Assembly (NCBI GenBank): GCA_026826555.1
Contig: JAKSZT010054399.1
Location: 5,309,174 to 5,373,173 of the forward strand
From: Tolypeutes matacus
Lineage: Eukaryota; Chordata; Mammalia; Cingulata; Chlamyphoridae
Direction of reading: 5' to 3'
Length of the DNA stretch: 64,000 nucleotides
Each line of letters starts with the position of its first letter. Within the stretch, counting starts at the first letter, position 1. The notes below the pieces were generated by a model. The model did no database searches, was not told the DNA's origin, and worked only from the letters and a program-made list of their open reading frames with translations. The position numbers and the translations under genes were made by a program. This document shows, piece after piece, positions 44,183 to 54,997 of this stretch.

Positions 44183-45700
44183 AGATTAAGTTTTCCAACT
44201 TACAAAGCTAAAAAGACAAAAATACAAAGACAAATGAACGACCAACACGCAAGGAGCAGAACAATGTATACAGTACACTTCCACTTGTGTCAAAACATAA
44301 AAAAAAGGAGCGTGTTTGTTTGTGTACACCCAGTCCCTGCTGCTGGTATCTGCAGTCACCCTGGGACCCGGTCAGACAGACATTTCATTGTACTTTTTGA
44401 CTGTCTTTTCTGTTTAAATTATTTAACTGTGAGATTTAATGTTCCGAAACTTAAATAACAATGTATGGTTCAAGAGGAAAATGATGTTTCCACTTCCCAA
44501 TTAACCACTGTTCTCACATGAGCATTGTAGTTTCCAAGCTATTTTTCAGGTTTGTGTACGCGCGCACACACACACACACTTTTTAAAGTAAAATGACACA
44601 AGAACTATGTGGATAAATTAAAACATCTTCATCATATACCAACCCTGATCTAGCTTCTTTTTTTTTTTTTTTTCCCAGTAAAAACAAAACTGGTTAATTA
44701 AAAAAAAAAAGAAAGAAAATGAAACTTCAAAATGACTCTTTTTTAAAAAAAAAAGTTCTTATGATCACTGTAGAGCCTCTTCCAGGAAGTAAGACAGGCA
44801 GGCAGGCAGAGGGACAGACACAAACTCTCACACACGCTTTTGCTGACAATTTCAGAGACCGCACCAATCTATGGAGACCCTTAGACCCCAGGCTAAGGAT
44901 CTCTGATCCTGGCCTAATCTAAATTTAGCGCTGTTCTTTCGCATTTTGAATGAAGATCCAAAGCAGTGCGACTGAACATTATTTTTTTGCTTAGTTTCAT
45001 TTTTCAGTTGTTGAATTTTCTCCCAAATAATGTAACAATGAAGCTACTACTAGTACAAACTATTCTTTGGCCACATGGGAAAAAAAAAAAAAAAAGTAGA
45101 TAAATGAAACACGTAATCTGTTGCTTTTCTTAATTTTCCCATCCAGTTATACTCAAAAATTCTTAACAGAGTGGAAGAGGGTGCATAGGAAAGAATAAAA
45201 ATGACTGAATAGCAACCTGTCACAGGCCTTGTGCTTGTACCTCTCATTCCATCCTTAGACCCTATCATGTGCAAAGCCTTGAGTTAAGTTTCTTCCCTGC
45301 AGAACCCAGTTTCTAGTGGACATGAAAATATATTAGTCAAAGAAAATATATTAATACATGAATGTCTTTAATAAAATTCAGTAAACAGTGATCACTTCTA
45401 CAATAGCAATAAAAAGGACAAGGAGGAAAAGCTCTCATAGTGCAGACCACACTCTTGATCAATCTACTTGTGTTAACAAAAACAATTGTTGTCCTTTTCG
45501 GTGGAGACCTCTCCCACCAGGTCACCGAGAGCCAGACAACCTGGATAGCCAAACTCATGAAACAAAAGAACCGCAGCACTAGCTTATGCCTCCACCTTGC
45601 CAGCCTGGGCAGCTGCCCAAAGTCTCTTAATCCTTTAGATAACCTAATATTAAGACCTTCTCTGATAGCAGGGGCACCCCAAGATTTAATATCTACTCAT
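44183..45700. other. Non-coding stretch with simple repeats
   Basis: (CG/CA)n at 44559-44579, T/A tracts at 44658-44674, 44700-44710 and 45078-45095, and a possible antisense L1 remnant at 44480-44640 ('cttcccaattaaccactgttctcacatg'). No gene recognised. Confidence 0.4.
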
Positions 45701-46006
45701 GTAGGACTTCTGGCTTCCGATAATGGCAGAGTAGCTCGTATAGGACTAACCCTCCTGCCAGTAAAACTCTAGACAAAATATAAAAGCAAAACAAAGCAGA
45801 AACATAAGCCTGGAGAGCGACCCAAAGTGGGCAGAAACTGTTAGCATGAGAAGCAATGGAGGGAAGACCACGTTTAAATGGCTTTGCCATAGCGGCAGTG
45901 ACCGGCCCACACGGCTCAAGCAGACAGCAGCATCCTACTGAGGAGACGAATGTAAGCCTGAATTGCTGAACCAGCTGGAAATAGAGGGGATAAATCCCAG
46001 AAAAAA
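45701..46006 (+). mobile_element. Ancient L1 copy D, 5'UTR-like part
   Basis: 'acttctggcttccgataatggcagagtagctcgtataggactaaccctcctgcc' resembles the first bases of old L1 elements (…ctaagatggcagagtagg...accctcctg). The rest continues as a 5'UTR-like sequence and carries on beyond the DAS insertion. It joins to a 3' L1 part without an ORF between. Confidence 0.6.
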
Positions 46007-46017
46007 GGGAGCCACAG

Positions 46018-46383
46018 GGAAACAGATGTGGCTCAAGCAATTGGGCTCCCGTCTACCATATAGGAGGCCCAGGGTTCAATTCTCAGGCCCTCCTGGCTAA
46101 AGGCAAGCTGGCCCATGTGGAGAGCTGGCCCTCGCGGAGAGCTGGCACAGCAAGATGACGCAACAAAAAGAGATGCAGAGGAGAGACAATAAGAGACGCA
46201 GAAGACCAGGGAGCTGAGGTGGCACCAAGAGATTGAGCGCCTCTCTCCCACTCCAGAAGGTCCCAGGATCGGTTTCCGGTGCTGCCTAAAGAGAAGATAA
46301 GCAGAGAAGAACACACAGTGAGCACAAAACAATGGGGGGAGGGGGGAGGGGGGGTAAATAAATAAATCTTAAAATAAAAGGGG
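46018..46383 (+). mobile_element. DAS SINE 6 (long, two tRNA-like units)
   Basis: First unit 'ggaaacagatgtggctcaagcaattgggc ... gggttcaattctcagg', then a body with three 'gagctggc'-type units, a second tRNA-like unit from about 46209 ('gaggtggcaccaagagattgagc'), a G-rich stretch and an (AAAT)n tail. The 11-bp duplication gggagccacag is perfect (46007-46017 and 46384-46394). It lies inside L1 copy D. Confidence 0.95.
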
Positions 46384-46394
46384 GGGAGCCACAG

Positions 46395-47345
46395 AGAAGG
46401 GAGTCCAAAATCTGTGAGCAAACTCCTCTCGAATCCTTGGCTGGCTACTGGACCGCTTGTGTGGAGGGTGAGACGCCAAGAAAATGAAGGGAGAGCCACC
46501 CAAAGGCAGGCCTAAAGACCTGAGCAAACCTGGCCACAGCTGCCGGTACAGGACTTGGAATTCAAGCACCGCCACATTAGAGATTTCGCGGTTTCTTACA
46601 AAGCTAAACACAGTCTTACCATACAATCCAGCAGTCACAGCCAAATGTTTCCCTAAATGAGCTGAAAACTGATACCCACCTAAAAACCTAACAGCAATGT
46701 TTATCGCAACTTTATTTATAGCTGCCCCAAACTGGAAGCATCCAAGATGACATTCAACAGGTGAGTGGATTAAAAAATAAAAACCACAACAAAAACAAAA
46801 ACCTGTGGTACATCCATACAATGGAAAATTACTCAGAGATAAAAAGAAATGAGCTATCACGCCATGAAGAGACACAAAGGAGGCCTAAATATACACTGCT
46901 GAGTAAAAGAAGCCAGCCCGAAAAAGCCACACACTGTGTGATTCCAAGTATAGCTATTCTGAAAAAGGCAAAACTGCACAGAAAGGGAAAGTCTCAGTGG
47001 CTGCCAGGGGCTGGGGAAGGGAGGCAGGACAGCTGGAGCTCAGGGCATTTTTAGGGCAGTGAAACCCTTCCGTACGATGCTATAATGGTAGATACAGGCC
47101 GCATGCATTGGTCAAAACCCATAAGACTGTACTCACAGAGAGTGAACCCTAACGTAAACTATGGACTTTAAATTACAATAATGTCTCAATATTAGCTCAT
47201 CAACTGTAACAAATGTACCACACTAATGCAAGATGTTAACAACAGGAGAAGTTGGGGGTAGGGGGAAGTACATGAGAACTCTCTGTACTGTACTATCTGT
47301 TCAATTTTCTGTAAACCAAAAACTGCTCTATAAGGTTTATTAATT
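46395..47345 (+). mobile_element. Ancient L1 copy D, remainder of 5'UTR joined to ORF2 end and 3'UTR
   Basis: 5'UTR-like text runs to about 46600, then switches to ORF2 C-terminal sequence ('taccatacaatccagcagtcac', 'tttatcgcaactttatttatagctgcc', 'ggtacatccatacaatggaaaattactcagagataaaaag') and a 3'UTR ('gatgctataatggtagatacagg', 'atcaactgtaacaaatgtaccacactaatgcaag', 'aaactgctctataaggtttatta'). Almost all of ORF1 and ORF2 are missing, so this is a large internal deletion. Confidence 0.75.
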
Positions 47346-47353
47346 TTTTTTTT

Positions 47354-47682
47354 TTTAAGATTTATTTACTTTATCCATTTTAAATACCCCCCTCCCCCAT
47401 TTGCTGTTTTGTGTCCATTCATTGGGCAATTTTGTATGTCTGTTTCTTGCCATCTCTTCTCATCCTCCTCCTCCAGTCTTCACCAGGATTCGATCCTGGA
47501 GACTTCCGATGTAGGAGAGAGGTGTTCTGCCACCTGCGCCACCTCGGCTCCTGGCTTCCAGAGCTTTCGGAGCATCTCGTCTTGTCTCTCCCCTGCATCT
47601 CTCTCCTGTTACGTCATCATCTTGCTGTATGGCTCCCGGGGCCTGGCGGCTCACCGGCACACAGAGCCTGGCAGCCCATGTG

Positions 47683-47754
<72 letters not shown>

Positions 47755-47858
47755 AATTTTACCGGGAGGTCCCGGAGTTCGAACCCAGGTCCCTCCATAT
47801 GACAGACGGACGCCCAACCATTTGAGCCACATCCACCCCCCTAATTTTTTTTTTTTAA
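47354..47858 (-). mobile_element. DAS SINE 7 (long, antisense) with an expanded microsatellite
   Basis: On the minus strand: tRNA-like unit ('ggatgtggctcaaatggttgggcg ... gggttcgaactccgggacctcc'), an A-rich/AT/GA microsatellite, a DAS body with 'cagcaagatgatgacgtaacagg', a second tRNA-like unit ('gaggtggcgcaggtggcagaac ... ggatcgaatcctgg') and tail. T-rich words ttaattttttttt...aag at both ends form the likely duplication in the 3' end of L1 copy D. The insertion is longer than DAS 1 and 6 because of the internal repeat. Confidence 0.9.
47687..47756. repeat. Compound (CT)n(AT)n(T)n microsatellite inside DAS SINE 7
   Basis: About 14 CT units, then about 13 AT units, then about 16 T residues. 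In the antisense SINE this separates the first tRNA-like unit from the body. Confidence 0.95.
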
Positions 47859-48021
47859 GTCTCATCATGTGAGTGAGCATAGGGAAAAAATGAAGGGCAA
47901 ATTAGAGATATTTTCAGATAAACAAAAGTTGAAAAAATCTGTTACCACTACTGTAAAAAATGCTGAAAGTAGAGATTCAGGCTCAAGGGAAATGATAACA
48001 GATGAAAATGTGTGTCTGGAG

Positions 48022-48221
48022 CAGAGGTCAGCCCACAGACCGAATCTAGTCCACGGCCTGTTTTTATATGGCTATGGAGCTAAGGATGGTTATTACATTT
48101 TTTTAAATATTAAAGAAAAGAAAAAAGGAACAAGAAGAATATGTGACAAAGATTGTACTTGGCCTGCAAAGTCTATCACATTTACTGACTGGCCCTCTAC
48201 AAACAAGTCTGCCAAGCCCTG
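48022..48221 (-). mobile_element. MER58-type hAT-Charlie DNA transposon relic
   Basis: Plus strand: 'cagaggtcagcccacagaccgaatctagtccacggcctgtttttatatgg', 'ggatggttattacatttttttaaatattaaagaaaag' and 'ggcctgcaaagtctatcacatttactgactggccctctac' with end 'aagtctgccaagccctg'. The ends form imperfect inverted repeats (caggggttggcaga-like). Antisense to the usual MER58 orientation; orientation is nominal. Confidence 0.75.
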
Positions 48222-48944
48222 ATTTGCAGGAGGAAGAAAGGGAGGGAAGGACATGTATGAATATAAAAAACTATTTTTTCTTTCCTTCAATCCTTTACAA
48301 AACAATTGACTGTTTAAAGTAAAAACAATAGGGTACTATAGGGTTTTTAATGTATGTAAAAGTACAACATATGAGAAAAATATTCACCCAACTAAAAAAT
48401 GCCCCCAAGCCCCAGGCCATCCAGGAATAATGAACTCAAACAACCCTGAATCTTAGTGCCTTTCAAGTATTTCACATTATGTCACATAAGTCTTAAAATA
48501 CTAGATTGAAATGATTACTAAAAACTGAAATAAGGTAGATGGTTTGCTCCCACTCTATTTTCTAATATACATTACAAATAGCAAGTATCTTATTAGCTAT
48601 GGAAATCTTTTGAAAAACTGAAAGCACCCTCTCTTTTTAAAGTGCCTTTTAATAAACCAATACTTTGCTCTCTTTCACCCTATTAAATGTCGGCAAAGCG
48701 TGAGAGCTGACAGCTGACGTAAGCTCAAGGGGTGATGGGGTGGCTTCTGGGAGGAGAAGACATGAAAAAAGAGAAGACAGGGCTGGGAATCCAGCACATG
48801 GAGTACAAGGGCAGATGCTGCACGGCAGAAAATAAACACAAACAGGGAGAGGAGAATGTGGTGGGAAGTGAGCAAGGCGAGAAGGCAAGCAGAGTCTAAC
48901 AGCACAGGGAACTCCGGCTGGGGCGACCCGGCCAGTGGCGGTTC
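48222..48944. other. Non-coding stretch
   Basis: Nothing recognised. The section 48700-48900 is purine-rich and may be old repeat. Confidence 0.4.
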
Positions 48945-49065
48945 CAGTCTAAGCTCCTTGAAAGCAAACGGCCTGGTTTCGTCCCTGCACACCCAGTGAC
49001 CGGCACAGCTGACACACTTAGCAGAGTGGGCACCCGGTTAACACTGGGAAGGAATCAGTGAATTA
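48945..49065 (+). mobile_element. L2 LINE 3' end (sense)
   Basis: 'tctaagctccttgaaagcaaacggcctggtttcgtccctgcacacccagtgaccggcacag' follows the L2 order (tgtaagctccttgagggcaggg...tgtatccccagcgcctagcacag). Confidence 0.6.
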
Positions 49066-50360
49066 GTAAAGGAGCCCAAGAAGAGCCAGGAACGGTCTCC
49101 TGAGGATGGCAAGTCAGTCTGCGGACATGACGATGGATTTGGAACAGGACGCGCCTAAGGGGCTGGGGCTTTTTCCAGTCGAGATGCTTCGAAGGGATGC
49201 TCAAAGTTAACACTGTTGACCGGTTAATGGTCAAGCCTGGACATACAGACTTGGAATGAAGAGCCCAGACTGTTTGTTTATTTTCATCAATTTCTGGTCT
49301 ATATTTGATCATGTTTGGTCACTGGAGAACTTTGAAAGTACTTTGCTCTCAAACTATTTCAAATGCATAGCCTGTAAATAATATTACTATATGGGAGAAA
49401 ATTTTAAAAATCAGCAAGAATCTGACAAGGACACTGACTGGACGTGTGGGAATGGATGGGACTCTAAGGTAGTGCAGGATGTTTGAGGGGAGTCAAATGT
49501 CTAAGCTGTCAGTTCGCTAGAATATGCTTTCCTGCTGGTGTGGATTTTGCTTTTCAACATAAGCTCTTAACCACAGGGATCTGGGTAATGACTTTGGATT
49601 ATGAGGTCCGAAAAAAATAGAGGTTCAGAACCATATCTGTTATATAATTCAAATTTCGTGTGCATGTGTGCACATTTCAAAGAATGACTGTCATATCTAC
49701 ATAAACATTTCTGGGGGAAAAGTGAAAAGAAATGGATAGGGTGCTTACCTCTGGGTATAAAGATAAAATGCATGAGTAGTAAGAGGGGGAAATGCCAGTG
49801 TTTTCATCATGTATGCTTCTGCACTAGTTGATTATTTTTTTAAATAAGTGTAAGCATTATTCAGATTGAAGATGATGCTACTCATTTTTAAAATTATGGA
49901 ACAAATATGGACAGCCAAATCAAAAACAAAACTTGAGTGCCCTGACTCCCCTAAAGTCTGTAAGTGCTCTTACTAGTAGATGTAATGCATATATCACACA
50001 CGTGTGTATGTGTATATGTGGGGGTGTGTATGTGTATCAATAAGCTTAGATTCTTTTTTCGGTATTCTCACTTAAACTCTGTATTTTATTCTATGCTTCC
50101 CAATTATTTGATGTCCGTTTCCTCCTTCCAAGTTGAGAACACTTTAACATTTACTGGTTATTATAATGCTGTTATAATTATAAAGTGTTATTCTTTATCC
50201 CTTACTTTCCTTTAATTTTCTTGGTTCAACGTGTTACTAAGAAATATTTTGGAGATTGGTTAAAGTCTGTTCTCTCATCTTAAAATTGTCTAATACATCA
50301 TTTCCAAAAGGTTACCCACTCACCGGCAAGATTCAAAAGTTAAAAGGATATACAACATTA
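49066..50360. other. Non-coding stretch, largely unique
   Basis: Contains a short alternating gtgtgtatgtgtatatgtg stretch (50003-50037). No gene or repeat named. Confidence 0.45.
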
Positions 50361-50376
50361 AAAGTTGGTGGTAGGG

Positions 50377-50544
50377 AAGCGGTTGTGGCTCAATCAGTGG
50401 GGCTCCCGTTTACCATATGGGAGGCCCCGGGTTCGGTTCCTGGGGCCTCCTGGTGAAGGCAAGCCCGCCCGCACGGCGTGGTTAGCTGACCCAGCGAGCA
50501 CAAGCAGCAAGGGGGGAATAAATAAATAAAATCTTTAAAAAAAA
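50377..50544 (+). mobile_element. DAS SINE 8 (short single-unit subfamily, young)
   Basis: Same subfamily as DAS 4 ('gtggctcaatcagtggggctcccg', 'gcccgcccgcacggcgtggttagctgacccagcgagcac', (AAAT)n tail). Flanked by a perfect 16-bp duplication aaagttggtggtaggg (50361-50376 and 50545-50560). Its right duplication is immediately followed by DAS 9. Confidence 0.96.
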
Positions 50545-50560
50545 AAAGTTGGTGGTAGGG

Positions 50561-50774
50561 AGCGGATGTGGCTTAAGCGGTTGAGCGCCTGCTTCCCACA
50601 TGGGAAGTCCTGGGTTCGGTTCCCCGTACTTCCTAAGAACAAAACAACAAGCAAACAAACAAAAAAAATAACTTAGGGGAACCTATGTAGCTCACTGGCT
50701 GAGCACCAGCTTCCCACATTCGAGGTCCGGGTTCAATCCCCAGCCCTGGTACCTCTAAAAGAAAAAATAAAATA
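50561..50774 (+). mobile_element. DAS SINE 9 (dimer of two tRNA-like units)
   Basis: Unit 1 'gcggatgtggcttaagcggttgagc ... gggttcggttccccgtacttcctaag' and unit 2 'ggaacctatgtagctcactggctgagc ... gggttcaatcccc', then an A-rich tail. After the tail a diverged copy of the same target word (tgggtggtagag, ending 50790) appears. It belongs with DAS 5 and is older than DAS 8. Confidence 0.94.
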
Positions 50775-50790
50775 AAAATGGGTGGTAGAG

Positions 50791-51024
50791 AGAAGAGAAA
50801 CAAAGGGAAAACAATGGACAAAGTCTCAACAGTTTTAGCCACAGACCACAGATATGATGCTTATGGGGGAGTTACAATCAAAGCAGCCTGACCTGCTACA
50901 GTTCATCAAGACAAGTTGGGGGCCCCTGGTATTCACCCCCACAACACCTCATAGCTTATACGTTCCCCACCATACCAGTCACCTCACTTTATGGTGATGA
51001 ATGACCTGCTCAAAAGGTCAATTC
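50791..51024. other. Non-coding spacer
   Basis: Unique sequence leading into an L2 terminus. Confidence 0.4.
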
Positions 51025-51125
51025 CTACTAGACCGCGAGCTCCTGAGGACAGGGACGAGGTCAGCGTCGCCCACCTCTGTGTCCGGGGCTCAGTGCTGGA
51101 CACAGCGCAGACGGGGGGCCCGACA
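51025..51125 (+). mobile_element. L2 LINE 3' end (sense)
   Basis: 'ctactagaccgcgagctcctgaggacagggacgagg...cctctgtgtccggggctcagtgctgg' matches the L2 'ctagactgtgagctccttgagggcaggga...tgtatccccagcgcctagcac' order. Confidence 0.7.
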
Positions 51126-52679
51126 ATCATCCACATCAGTCTCAACACTGGCGTCAAATTAATGCAATGAACCTTAACGTTGTATACTTTGTGAGGTTAC
51201 TCAGAAGCAGGGAAATATTAATATTTGATAACCACAAGAAAAATACACCTTAAAAAAAATCGAAACTCAAAAAGGTTTAAATTAATTTTATCATTTACAC
51301 AGTCCTTCTCTTTCCTTTACTGTAAGTGAATAACAGTCTAGAGTAAAGCAGCCTTCCACCCAAGACGTGAGAAAAGTTGACCAAAGTTCCAATTACTAAT
51401 TTTCTATGCCATCATTTTAAGTGCAATAGATATTAGCTACTAAGTGCTTTACCCTCATGAAAAACAGAAGGTGGTAAAGAAATGCAGAAATTTCTAGGTG
51501 GGCAAAGTGTGAGCCACAATATTAATGGCCAAGCCTCAACTGAAAAGTTGGCTTTTTATCACTGGCCAATATATTCAAGATAAATTCCCTAGACTGACCT
51601 TCAAATTACTAACAGTTACAAAGCTTTTCACCAAATGTGCTGATTAAAATACATGAAATTATATTTTAGGAATAGAAATTATCTGGGAACCATTCACATT
51701 ATTGTTTGATGCCATTAACCCTAAATAACCAAATAACAGCCCATATATTTTGTGTGTGTGTATGTGTATGATGTGTGTGTGTGTGTGTATGTATATGTTT
51801 CTCAAAAGTGTCTTGTGTGAAATGTACCCACCATCCCATTTTATGTATACATGTGTATGTCCTCTATTTGTCTTCACCATTATCTTAAATTAACAACTCA
51901 GGAGATAGAGGATAGTATCGGGCCCTTAGCACATTTAAGTGGTTCTACACAAACATTATTTATGATTAATTTTACAAAGCATAAAATTCCCAACCTAAAG
52001 CTTTATAATCCAGGCACGCAAAAAAATTCACATACTTTGAGAAATCATCACAATTGAAATGATGAGCAACTGTCATTTCTTTCACAAAAGAAGTACTGGG
52101 ATAACTCCAACACTTCTAAGGACTCCGACCAAAAATAACAGTAATTAGGATTATAATTTCACATGTATGGAAATGATCTTACTCAAACCAAAAATAGCTT
52201 TCTGACCATTTATCAGCTACTGGCCTTTGCTTTAGAGACCAACTGCACTACAGAGACAAGTTAGGAAAATCATGAAGAAAAAAAAGCCAAAATATAACTG
52301 GAGTTAGAAGAGTTAGTTCTTTTTAGTTATAGTTTTGCAGTTCATGAGGGCTTGCCACGATGTAATAATTTTGGACGGTTAATTAGGTTAACTATTTTTT
52401 AAGCTCTCTAAAGTATAGGCTAAATAAACCAGCAAAACGTCGAATGAACACACGTACACTTTCTTCAAAGTGGCGAAGACTGTGCCGTTACCTTTTCCTG
52501 CCCTTTCTCTTCTGGAAAATTTTCCTCTTGCATGAGCCCAGGCACCTTTGAGGGTCCCTGCACAGGTGGCTTTCCTAGTCCTGTCACCAATATGCCAAAC
52601 TCACGGCGCTCCTTCAAGGAGCACCCTCCTTAGCCTTCAGGCCCTGCCGGGAAGCCTCCATCAACAGCAGCTAAAGCGC
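51126..52679. other. Non-coding stretch
   Basis: Contains (GT)n-type repeats at 51752-51790. A minus-strand 66-nt stretch (about 52492-52557) has weak splice-site-like ends and is open in all three frames; it was not called. Confidence 0.4.
51752..51790 (+). repeat. Interrupted (GT)n microsatellite
   Basis: gtgtgtgtgtatgtgtatgatgtgtgtgtgt-type run broken by single A and T changes. Confidence 0.9.
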
Positions 52680-52890
52680 AAGTGCCTGCCCTGTGCAGGG
52701 CACTGTCCTAAGGATGCTACATGGACTAACTCATCCGACCCTCACAGAGAGCCTTCCTAGAGGAAGGGGCCGGCCTTGAGCTCCATCTTACAGGTGAGCA
52801 AACTGGCACCCAGAAGTAACCCGGCAGAGCTTGACCTGGGGCTTCTGCACACAGGACTGCATTGCTTCACTGTGCCATTTCTGGATCATT
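52680..52890 (-). mobile_element. MIR SINE (antisense)
   Basis: 'cctgtgcagggcactgtcctaaggatgctacatggactaactcatcc', 'catcttacaggtgagcaaactgg' and 'cctggggcttctgcacacaggactgc' are in the order of antisense MIR (tgccaggcactgttctaag ... ttacagatgaggaaactgagg ... gggattcgaacccagg). Confidence 0.75.
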
Positions 52891-53047
52891 TATACCACTT
52901 GTACATCAAGAGGGCTCCCCTCCCACCCCAGCAATTCCTCACCTTTATGTATGAGCTTCAACATCACATGCTCTAGATGCCCTTTCCTGACCCCGACATC
53001 AAATGGGGCGCGACAGCACGCACCAACACTGCCAGGGCTCCTCTGGC

Positions 53048-53082
<35 letters not shown>

Positions 53083-53160
53083 AATTGCCTGTTGCGTGCC
53101 TGTGTCACTCGCTACAATCCTAAGCTCCATGTTCTAGTGTGTCCACTCTTCCACGCTTAC
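52891..53160 (+). mobile_element. Possible L2 LINE fragment interrupted by a (GT)n microsatellite
   Basis: 'tatgagcttcaacatcacatgctctagatgccctttcctgacccc' is L2-like. (GT) about 16 copies at 53050-53081 interrupts it. Confidence 0.5.
53050..53081 (+). repeat. (GT)n microsatellite
   Basis: Uninterrupted (GT) run of roughly 16 units. Confidence 0.95.
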
Positions 53161-54318
53161 CCACACCTCACCAGTCTTTCATGGCCAAGCTTGAAGTCCA
53201 ACCCCAAGAAACTCTGCTCATCGATAGCTTCTTTCCTTCCTCTACATCCCACAGAACGTCAATTCCACATAATGCGGCACTGAATGGTACCCCACCGGTC
53301 CATTATCAGCCGTGGTCTTACTGAGTCCTGGGATTCTCCGTGGTGCGTGCATCTCTCTTCCCGCTCTGAGAGTTCTGAGTTACCTGGAGATTGGAACACC
53401 GGCCTCCACGGCACCCGCACGACCCTAACGGCATGCCTTCCAGGGAAGGCTGGACTCGCATCCGCTGGAGTGAATGCCCGGCCTTCACCCGGGCCCACTG
53501 GGGAGAGTGCTCAGGATGGAAACTCACATCGAAAAATGCCCTTTCCCCGAGGAAAATCAGCCCGATAACTGATCTAATGGCTCCTAACAGAACTGGAGTG
53601 GGAGTGCGTGTGCGCGCCTTGGGATGCGGGGCAAGAAAGGAAACTTCGAAAAGCTGGCGAGGAGGGGGCTTCTCGCTCCCCTTTGCCTTTTGTCTAACCT
53701 CAGGCTAGACCAGAGAACCAACAGAGCTGGATCAGAAGTGAATTTCTATTTTACTAGGGAAGAAATCACAGATAGACACACTCGGACACCCACAATTTCA
53801 CCAACATAATTTTGTTGAAAAAAAAAGTTTTTATCGCCACCGCTGAGGTAATTGGCATTAAAACCTTGTAATCCTAGCATTTAAGTTGCAATTACAACTC
53901 TTGGTGATTTTACCCACTGCTGTTAACAAAAGATCATTAAGTTCTGCTTATGATGACTTCATTGACGTAGCCCCAGAAAATAGCCTGGTAAGATTACTTG
54001 CCAGAGAAGGGGCGAAATTCCACCTGCTTTCCCCAAATCCTGCAGGGCACAGAAAAGGGCCTGGAACGCGCTGCCATTACCATTCGCTTATTAAATTTAT
54101 GTGTCTACCATCAGGATGCCCGACTTTTTAAAATCTGTAAACTTCAAATTGCGGCTTAAACCCAAGACAGTTCTTTGAGGTCCACAAGTGGATGCATTGG
54201 AGTTCTGAGAAAGCTCTGGGGCCAAGGCCAGAAACCTGGCCAGAGGCAAGGAGGGGGCAGGAAGAGGATGTACCGAGGCAGTCTACTGGCCAAAGTCTGA
54301 GACCTCTCACTTCTTAAG
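53161..54318. other. Non-repetitive stretch, possible conserved regulatory block
   Basis: G+C-richer at 53330-53700. The block 53840-54010 holds several homeodomain- and SOX/TCF-like words (gaggtaattggcattaa, ttaacaaaagatcattaa, tgatgacttcattgacgtag) in sequence that does not look like any repeat. No gene recognised. Conservation cannot be judged without alignment. Confidence 0.3.
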
Positions 54319-54327
54319 AACACACCT

Positions 54328-54416
54328 GGGAAACGGATGTGGCTCAAGAGGTTCGGCGTCCGTCTACCATATGGAGAGACCAGGGTTCGATCCCCGGTAC
54401 CTCCCGGTAAAAAAAA
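54328..54416 (+). mobile_element. DAS SINE 10 (single short unit)
   Basis: One tRNA-like unit only: 'aaacggatgtggctcaagaggttcgg', B-box-like 'gggttcgatccccgg', then 'tacctcccggt' and an A tract. The duplication aacacacct (54319-54327 and 54417-54425) flanks it. It is missing the DAS body. Confidence 0.93.
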
Positions 54417-54425
54417 AACACACCT

Positions 54426-54997
54426 AACCTGTAGAGCAAGGCAAATTGCTGAAGCTTTAAATATGGCAGTCACTTCACCACCACAGAAGTGAGAACCCTG
54501 CTTTCTGATATTCATGAAGGTCTACGACATTCGGTAATTTCCAAATTTGCTAAGGAGCACAGATGAACCCCGTGCATAGCCAAGTGAGCACACAGGTTTC
54601 CCTTGGTTGGTAATTTCGTCCTGCAGTCTGCCCAGTGTCTGCTTCTCAAAACCTTCACTGTTCTTTATTCCTGGTTGCCAGGCATGAAATACTCAGGCAA
54701 ACTCCAAACCCTCTGAGATCTGACTGCCAAAAAATTCTCCAAGCTGTCCACTTCCACCGTCATGGGCCAAGCCCCCAGCTCCCACCTGGACTTCTGCCGC
54801 TGCCTCTTTGTTGGTCGCCATGTCCATCTGTGCAGTCCCTGCCCTCCAACCCTGTCTCCACACGGCAGCTGCACCTCCAACAAGAGCCAACCTCCTCCTG
54901 CGCGTTAGTCTCACTTGGCGCATCTTGGTCTTTTCCAGCAAAGTCATCGCTATTTGTAATTATATTATGCTTATTTTCTTAACATCTTCATAACCCC
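54426..54997. other. Non-coding stretch
   Basis: C-rich text at 54740-54900 with several open frames but no recognisable protein; possibly an L2-related relic. Confidence 0.4.

Noticed and set aside
47687..47756. Possible CRISPR-like or satellite array
   Set aside because: It is a plain dinucleotide microsatellite without spacers.
52492..52557. A 66-nt minus-strand segment between an acceptor-like gcag and a gtaacg donor
   Set aside because: Polypyrimidine tract is weak, the donor is non-consensus, and all three frames are open, so coding potential cannot be told from chance.
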